From NCBI GenBank assembly GCA_030614785.1, contig JAUWTJ010000027.1, positions 1 to 47,260 of the forward strand: DNA of 47,260 nucleotides. Direction: 5' to 3'. Positions within the stretch are counted from its first letter, which is position 1. Every line of letters starts with the position of its first letter. The position numbers were made by a program, and so were the translations under genes. The notes under the pieces are model-generated. The model was not told where the DNA came from. It saw only the letters and a program-made list of their open reading frames with translations, and ran no database searches. Source of the stretch: Alphaproteobacteria bacterium. GTDB taxonomy: Bacteria; Pseudomonadota; Alphaproteobacteria; M2410. Shown here piece after piece: positions 42,772 to 47,260 of the stretch.

Positions 42772-44286
42772 ATGAACAAGGAACACCCAAACGAACATTT
42801 TGACGTCCTGATCATCGGAGCCGGGATTTCCGGCATTGGCGCGGCTTACCACCTGCAGACAAAGAGCCCGAACCGGACCTTTGCCATTCTTGAGGGGCGC
42901 GACGGGATCGGCGGGACCTGGGATCTTTTCAAATATCCGGGCATTCGCTCGGACAGTGACATGTACACGCTGGGCTATGCCTTCAAGCCGTGGACAGAGC
43001 AAAAGGCCATTGCCGACGGCCCCTCGATCATGAAATATCTGCATGAGACGGCCGACGAAAATGACATCAAGAAACACATCCGCTTTCATCACATGGTCAA
43101 GAGCGCGGCGTGGTCGACGGAAACCTCAAGCTGGACGCTGCAGGTTGAGCGCGGCGGCGAAGCCATTGAGCTGAGCTGCAATTTCCTTTTTCTGTGCGGC
43201 GGCTATTACAAATATGCTTCGGGCTATACGCCGGACTTTGCCGGCATGGACCGCTTTGAAGGCCAGACCATTCATCCGCAATTCTGGCCGGAAGATCTCG
43301 ACTACAAAGGCAAGCGCGTTGTTGTGATCGGCAGCGGCGCAACCGCCGTGACGATCGTGCCGGAAATTGCCAAGGACGCCGGCCATGTCGTCATGTTGCA
43401 GCGCTCACCGACCTATATGGGGGCGCGGCCCGCTGTCGATAAGCTGGCGATCTCCATTCGCAAGGTCCTGCCTGCCAAACTGGCCTATCAGGCGATCCGC
43501 TGGCGCAATGTTCTGTTCGGCATGTATTTCTTTAACAGGGCGCGCGCCAAGCCAAGAGAAGTCGGCGAGTTTCTGGTCAAGAATGTAAGAGAAAAGCTGA
43601 AGCCCGGTTATGATGTCGAGACCCATTTTACGCCGCATTATAATCCCTGGGATCAGCGGATTTGCGCCGTTACCGACGACGATCTCTTCAATGTGATCAA
43701 TGATGGCAGCGCCTCTGTGGTGACCGACCATATCGAGACCTTCACCGAAAAAGGTATCTTGCTCAAGTCCGGTGCGGAGCTGGACGCTGATATCATTGTC
43801 ACGGCAACAGGTCTCAACCTTGAAGTTTTCAACGGGCTCGATCTTACCGTGGATGGCAAACCTGTCGTGGCACCCGAGACCATGGCCTACAAGGGTATGA
43901 TGTATGCGGATGTTCCGAACCTCGCCTCCTCGTTCGGCTACACTAATGCCTCATGGACACTGAAGTGTGATCTGACCTGCGAATATGTCTGCCGCGTGCT
44001 CAACCATATGGAAGAAACCGGGACGCGCCAGTGCACGCCAAGAAAAAACGATGTGTCGATCAAGGAAGTGCCGTGGCTTGATTTTTCATCCGGCTATGTC
44101 CAGCGCTCGATCGACATGTTCCCCAAACAGGGCGATCAAAAACCCTGGAAACTGAACCAGAACTATTTCCTCGACCTGATGAGCCTGAAGCACGCCAGCG
44201 TTGATGATGGCGTGATGGAGTTTGCCAATCCGGCGGCGGCGGCGAAGGCGACGGTCAAGGCGCCTGTGGTGGAAGCGGCGGAATAA
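42772..44286 (+). CDS. Baeyer-Villiger-type flavin monooxygenase, EthA-like
   Basis: 504 residues. The ATG at 42772 is chosen because the sequence upstream is the aldehyde dehydrogenase scrap and the first Rossmann motif GAGISG lies at residues 16-21. GGTWDLFKYPGIRSDSDMYTLG and a second Rossmann motif GSGATAV follow. The BVMO fingerprint FEGQTIHPQFWP is at 162-173. The YPGIRSDSDMYTLGYAF run resembles mycobacterial EthA. It uses FAD, NADPH and O2 to insert oxygen next to a ketone or aldehyde carbonyl, or to oxidise sulfur. It stands alone on the plus strand among minus-strand catabolic genes. The C-terminal 20 residues are Ala-rich. Confidence 0.93.
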   Translation: MNKEHPNEHFDVLIIGAGISGIGAAYHLQTKSPNRTFAILEGRDGIGGTWDLFKYPGIRSDSDMYTLGYAFKPWTEQKAIADGPSIMKYLHETADENDIKKHIRFHHMVKSAAWSTETSSWTLQVERGGEAIELSCNFLFLCGGYYKYASGYTPDFAGMDRFEGQTIHPQFWPEDLDYKGKRVVVIGSGATAVTIVPEIAKDAGHVVMLQRSPTYMGARPAVDKLAISIRKVLPAKLAYQAIRWRNVLFGMYFFNRARAKPREVGEFLVKNVREKLKPGYDVETHFTPHYNPWDQRICAVTDDDLFNVINDGSASVVTDHIETFTEKGILLKSGAELDADIIVTATGLNLEVFNGLDLTVDGKPVVAPETMAYKGMMYADVPNLASSFGYTNASWTLKCDLTCEYVCRVLNHMEETGTRQCTPRKNDVSIKEVPWLDFSSGYVQRSIDMFPKQGDQKPWKLNQNYFLDLMSLKHASVDDGVMEFANPAAAAKATVKAPVVEAAE

Positions 44287-44304
44287 TCCCTTGCGTCGTT
44301 CGAT

Positions 44305-44464
44305 CTAGCAGGGTGCTGAAAAAGTCGGCAGAGCCCTTCGAGACGACGCTAACGCGTCTCCTCAGGGTGAGGAAAACCGCAAAAAACCTCATCCTGAGGA
44401 GGGTGCTAAGCGCCCGTCTCGAAGGATATGGTGCATGCATATGACTTTTTCAGCACCCTGCTAG
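44305..44464. mobile_element. MITE-like element with 18-bp terminal inverted repeats and CTAG duplication
   Basis: The left end CAGGGTGCTGAAAAAGTC (44309-44326) is the exact inverse of the right end (44443-44460). CTAG flanks both ends (44305-44308 and 44461-44464), consistent with a 4-bp target duplication. The 152-bp body has no gene. It holds a CCTTCGAGACG/CGTCTCGAAGG palindrome (44335-44345, 44415-44425) and CTCAGGGTGAGG/CCTCATCCTGAG, the same core as the repeat at 38246-38363. The terminal repeat resembles ends of DDE-transposase insertion sequences; no transposase is in the window, so movement would need one elsewhere. Confidence 0.7.
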
Positions 44465-44778
44465 TCGTGGCCGGGATGGCGTTTTTCAAAGGCAGCCATT
44501 TGCTGCGGCGTGGCCTCTGTCTGGTACTTCGCCTTCCAGTCGCCATAGGGCATGCCGTAGACACGGGCCCTTGCCTCCTCCGTTGAGATCTCCAGCCCGG
44601 CCTCGGTGGCCGCCTCCTGGTACCATCTTGAGAGGCAATTGCGGCAGAAGTCGGTGAGAATCATGAGGTCGATGTTCTGGACATCCGTGCGGTCTTGCAG
44701 ATGAGCCAGCAAGCGCCGGAACGCGGCGGCGTCGAGCTTGTCTTGATCCGCGCTGGCGAGGTCTGTGTGATCGGCCAC
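44461..44778 (-). CDS. DUF1244 family protein
   Basis: 105 residues. The family run RTDVQNIDLMILTDFCRNCLSRWYQEAA and YGMPYGDWKAKYQ identify DUF1244, a small conserved proteobacterial protein of unknown function with a CxxC-like pair FCRNC. Its stop codon TAG lies on the CTAG that borders the MITE-like element, so the insertion left the reading frame intact. It is 43 bases past the crotonase stop and probably the last gene of the VOC-crotonase run. Confidence 0.92.
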   Translation of the reverse strand: MADHTDLASADQDKLDAAAFRRLLAHLQDRTDVQNIDLMILTDFCRNCLSRWYQEAATEAGLEISTEEARARVYGMPYGDWKAKYQTEATPQQMAAFEKRHPGHD

Positions 44779-44821
44779 AATAGTGCTCCTGGAAAATTCT
44801 GTGGTGTTACAATAAAGGCCG

Positions 44822-45604
44822 CTACTTCAGCTTCCTGAAATCCGGCTCCCGCTTCTCCTTGAAGGCGGCGATGGCCTCGCGGTTGGCCGGGCCTCCGGCG
44901 AGCCTGGCAAAGGTCGGGATCTCGCGGGCACGGGCACCGCGCACATTGGCGAGGCGCGCGTCCAGCAACAGCTGCTTGGTCGCGATCAGGGAGGCAACAG
45001 GCTGCGCCGCAATCTGTCTCGCGACTGTCATCGTTTCCTCAAGAAGATCTGCGGGCGGAACTTTGCGCCACGCCAGACCACATGTCACCGCCTTGTCGGC
45101 ATCCATCCATGACGCGGTGTAGAGCAAATGTGCCGTCTCCTGCCAGCCGATGGTTTGCGGCAGGAGGAACGTGCTGCCGGCTTCCGCCGTTACACCAAGA
45201 GCGACAAACGGCGCGCGCAGCCGCGCGTCGTCGGCCATCAGGACAAGATCGCAGTGCGGCAGGATGGTCAGCCCGATGCCAACGCCGAGGCCGTTGACCG
45301 CAGCAATCAGCGGTTTTGGAAAGCTTTCCACGACCTCGATGAAAGGCTCAAAGCCGTGGCGTTTGCCATCGGAATGCCGGACCGGGGTTTCAAGCTCGCC
45401 GAGATCGGTTCCGGCGGTAAAGGCGCGGCCCTGACCAGTCATGACAACGACGGCAATGTCGGGCCGCACGGCCGCTTCGGTCAGCGCGGCAGCCATGGCA
45501 TCGCAAAACGCCGCGTTGAAGGAATTCAGCGCGTCAGGACGATTGAAGGTCAACAGCCGCACGCCGTCTTTGTCCTCGATTAGTAGCACATCTGATTGGC
45601 TCAT
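44822..45604 (-). CDS. Crotonase-fold protein, delta3-delta2-enoyl-CoA isomerase-like
   Basis: 260 residues. Oxyanion motifs are FTAGTDLGEL and GLGVGIGLTIL. The hydratase glutamate positions hold Thr and Phe, but Glu141 in VTAEAGSTF falls where peroxisomal-type delta3-delta2-enoyl-CoA isomerases have their catalytic Glu (PEGG/PEGC-like). That points to an isomerase moving a double bond during beta-oxidation of unsaturated acyl chains. Its ATG overlaps the stop of the glyoxalase-fold gene (ATGA at 45601-45604), so translation is coupled. No downstream terminator is seen before DUF1244. Confidence 0.9.
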   Translation of the reverse strand: MSQSDVLLIEDKDGVRLLTFNRPDALNSFNAAFCDAMAAALTEAAVRPDIAVVVMTGQGRAFTAGTDLGELETPVRHSDGKRHGFEPFIEVVESFPKPLIAAVNGLGVGIGLTILPHCDLVLMADDARLRAPFVALGVTAEAGSTFLLPQTIGWQETAHLLYTASWMDADKAVTCGLAWRKVPPADLLEETMTVARQIAAQPVASLIATKQLLLDARLANVRGARAREIPTFARLAGGPANREAIAAFKEKREPDFRKLK

Positions 45605-46467
45605 TTTGCAGGCTCCACACGTTCAGGGGATCCGGACCAGCTCCAGGCCTGGGTGCGCCGGGAAATCCCCAGCATCATTCCGCCAAGGGACCCGGGATGA
45701 AGAAAAACAGTATCGATTGCCGCATCGCCGCGATCCGCTGCTGGCGGCACGGTTGTGAACCCGGCGCCGAGGGCTATGGCACGCTGCTCGATTTCCGGCA
45801 GCCTGCCTGATTCAGTGAACGACATATAGTAGCTCGGACCGCACCGGGCAAAGAACCGGCCCATGGTGTTGTTCGGTTTGTTCGGCGTGATAATTTCAAA
45901 CCGTCCCAGCTTGCCCGCCTCAAACAGGGTCAAGACGCCCGTATAGCCATAGTGATCCGAGCTAATGGGAACAAAGGCATCGGTGCCAACGTTAAAGAGC
46001 TTCGCCATCTGCTCGGTAACATCCTCTGCCTTGTCGATGAGCAGCGTAACCTCATAGAGAAAATCCACGTCGCCGACCGGGGCAAGATCCTCATCCGGGC
46101 TGATAACCATGCGCAGGCCCGCAATATCGGTCTGGCCTGGATCAAGAAAAGCCTGGCCGTGCTCGAGCGCCGGATGAACGCCCTTATCGTTTAAGACTTT
46201 CAGGAGACCGTCCAGATCCGGGCAGGCAACGCCCGCCGAAAACAGGTGTGCGCCGCGTTTGGCAAGCGCGTCCGCGACCACGCCTGCGCCGTCCGGTTCA
46301 ACCAGTTCGATCCAGCCGGTGCCGAGACGCAGCGATGTGCGCTTTGCGCCCAGTGACTGAACGGTGTCTTCGCCAGCAGGCTCGGCGCCGAGCAATGTTG
46401 TCCAGCCTTTTGCCGCCGCTGCCCGATCCGGCACCGCGAGTTGAATACGGTCCACCCTGCTTAACAT
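45601..46467 (-). CDS. VOC/glyoxalase-fold protein
   Basis: 288 residues. The ATG at 46467 follows GGAAGG; a longer in-frame extension upstream lacks family similarity. Two vicinal-oxygen-chelate modules are seen: one starts MLSRVDRIQLAVPDRAAAAKGWTTLLG with a metal-type Glu in GWIELVEPDG, and the second is less conserved and contains DVDFLYEVTLLI and GRFEIITPN. The order resembles extradiol dioxygenase-like or methylmalonyl-CoA epimerase-like proteins, but the complete metal triad is not clear. It is translationally coupled to the isomerase-like gene, suggesting a shared acyl-CoA or ring-degradation step. Confidence 0.85.
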   Translation of the reverse strand: MLSRVDRIQLAVPDRAAAAKGWTTLLGAEPAGEDTVQSLGAKRTSLRLGTGWIELVEPDGAGVVADALAKRGAHLFSAGVACPDLDGLLKVLNDKGVHPALEHGQAFLDPGQTDIAGLRMVISPDEDLAPVGDVDFLYEVTLLIDKAEDVTEQMAKLFNVGTDAFVPISSDHYGYTGVLTLFEAGKLGRFEIITPNKPNNTMGRFFARCGPSYYMSFTESGRLPEIEQRAIALGAGFTTVPPAADRGDAAIDTVFLHPGSLGGMMLGISRRTQAWSWSGSPERVEPAK

Positions 46468-46676
46468 CGCGTCATCCTTCCGGTGTTTGCGGCGTCTCGC
46501 CGCTTTTCGCCATTGCAGCGCATTTCCGGACACAGCGCAAGCCAGGCGGCGCGGCGGGATGAAAGGCGAACTAATCCCGTGACGGTTATTACACAACAGC
46601 GCCGCAACAGGTTTCAAGACCATGCAGGACGTGCCAGTCTCGGCGCATCGCTCCCCAAACCAACAGGCAGTCTCCC

Positions 46677-47129
46677 GTGAAAACAAAAATACCGCCGCCC
46701 ATCGTCGCTACCCTTTTTGCCCTGATTATGTGGGGACTGGACGCGCTGGTTCCTGCGGGCCAGCTGGCTCTTCCGGGGGCCCCCACGATCTGCCTGCTTT
46801 TGATTGGTCTTGGTCTTGCTATTATGACCCTGGCCCTGAGGCGATTTCGCAAGGTCGGCACGACCGTCAATCCGCTTGACCCCTCGCTGGCCTCCAGCCT
46901 CGTCAGCAGCGGGATCTTCGGGCGCAGCCGAAACCCGATGTATCTGGGGATGCTTGTCCTCCTGACGGCCTGGGCGATCTGGCTCGGCAATGCGGCGAAC
47001 ATTGTCACGCTCTATCTGTTCTACAGCTTCATGACCCGCCTTCAGATCAAACCGGAAGAAGAGGCTTTGACCCGGCTTTTCGGCGAGGAGTATGAGGCCT
47101 ATTGCAAGCGGGTAAGTCGCTGGATTTAG
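46677..47129 (+). CDS. Isoprenylcysteine carboxyl methyltransferase-like membrane protein
   Basis: 150 residues from a GTG at 46677; the ribosome binding site is weak, so a nearby start is possible. About four membrane helices are visible. The family motif GIFGRSRNPMYLGMLV near 90-105 and the ending EEEALTRLFGEEYEAYCKRVSRW match the ICMT/phospholipid N-methyltransferase-like group common in bacteria. It is a SAM-dependent membrane enzyme; the acceptor is unknown. It is divergent from the glyoxalase-fold gene across a 209-base gap in which nothing else is seen. Confidence 0.85.
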   Translation: MKTKIPPPIVATLFALIMWGLDALVPAGQLALPGAPTICLLLIGLGLAIMTLALRRFRKVGTTVNPLDPSLASSLVSSGIFGRSRNPMYLGMLVLLTAWAIWLGNAANIVTLYLFYSFMTRLQIKPEEEALTRLFGEEYEAYCKRVSRWI

Positions 47130-47133
47130 GCTG

Positions 47134-47260
47134 ATGCGGGTCGAGGATGGTCATCGCTGCGCGATAACCTGTGGCACAGAGTGAGAGATTCGAACCCGCT
47201 TGAAAAGCAGCGCTTTTCGAGCCAATTGCATGCGGGTCGAGGATGGTCATCGCTGCGCGA
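47134..47260. repeat. 96-bp tandem repeat at the right edge, with tRNA T-arm-like segment on the minus strand
   Basis: A 31-base unit is identical at 47134-47164 and 47230-47260, starting ATGCGGGTCGAGGATGGTCA, a 96-base period that runs off the window. Between them, read on the minus strand, are GCGGGTTCGAATCTC and TCACTCTGTGCCA, which resemble a tRNA T-arm and acceptor end, and upstream an anticodon-loop-like GCTCGAAAAGC. The T-stem has a mismatch and the 5' half is missing, so it would be a tRNA-Ser-like fragment, not a working tRNA. This may be a tRNA-derived repeat or an old integration footprint. Confidence 0.45.

Noticed and set aside
47047-47250. 67-codon minus-strand frame with internal repeats
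   Set aside because: Its repeated GYRAAMTILDPH comes from the 96-bp DNA repeat, a multiple of three; it is not evidence of a protein.
1-47260. CRISPR array, toxin-antitoxin pair or known defence system
   Set aside because: No array of short direct repeats with unique spacers, no cas gene and no small two-gene toxin pair was seen on either strand. The only tandem repeat is the 96-base unit at the right edge.

Overview
The window looks like chromosome of a GC-rich alphaproteobacterium. The inference rests on a GltB/GltD pair, a DUF1244 protein, a dense set of fatty-acid or steroid type acyl-CoA genes, and palindromic intergenic repeats of a kind common in Rhizobiales and relatives. A species cannot be named from the sequence. 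There is no prophage, CRISPR array, rRNA or complete tRNA gene. Mobile DNA is limited to one short inverted-repeat element and a few palindromic repeats.

Layout. 1-2233: 3' part of a patatin-like lipase, cut by the window edge. 2234-2854: a 620-base non-coding stretch with a strong terminator and a competing upstream hairpin, followed by a 62-residue membrane peptide. 3189-8258 (minus): a short-chain dehydrogenase, a secreted subtilisin-type autotransporter, and a membrane-anchored M20 peptidase. 8344-12459 (minus): a tightly coupled unit of a class III aminotransferase, a binding protein, a permease and an ATPase of the iron-siderophore/cobalamin importer class. 12683-14187 (minus): a lipoprotein hydrolase with a small upstream ORF. 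14490-16277 (plus): an acyl-ACP/acyl-CoA synthetase. 16425-18839 (minus): a Lon-like protease. 18948-22075: an HxlR regulator divergent from a carboxymuconolactone decarboxylase-like protein and a methyltransferase, then a GFA-fold protein. The HxlR promoter region carries three evenly spaced dyads. 22072-28237 (minus): gltD and gltB.

28819-46467 is mainly a lipid or steroid-like catabolism zone. It holds two acyl-CoA dehydrogenases, an SCP2-type thiolase, two crotonase-fold proteins, an alpha/beta hydrolase, malonyl-CoA synthetase (MatB), a P450 packed against a rubredoxin and a DUF3604 protein, an EthA-like Baeyer-Villiger monooxygenase, a glyoxalase-fold protein, and an APH-like kinase. 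SppA sits within it. The P450 and monooxygenase could introduce oxygen, the hydrolase could open an ester or ring product, and the dehydrogenases, crotonases and thiolase could shorten the acyl-CoA. No substrate can be read from the sequence.

The most notable points are: three 17-bp dyads at exact 22-bp spacing in the HxlR promoter region; a 152-bp MITE-like element with perfect 18-bp terminal repeats and a CTAG duplication, sitting on the stop codon of the DUF1244 gene; a surviving C-terminal scrap of an aldehyde dehydrogenase between thiolase and monooxygenase; two mutually exclusive hairpins ending in a terminator at 2601-2662; a crotonase lacking both hydratase glutamates; and a 96-bp tandem repeat at the right edge with an antisense tRNA T-arm-like sequence.
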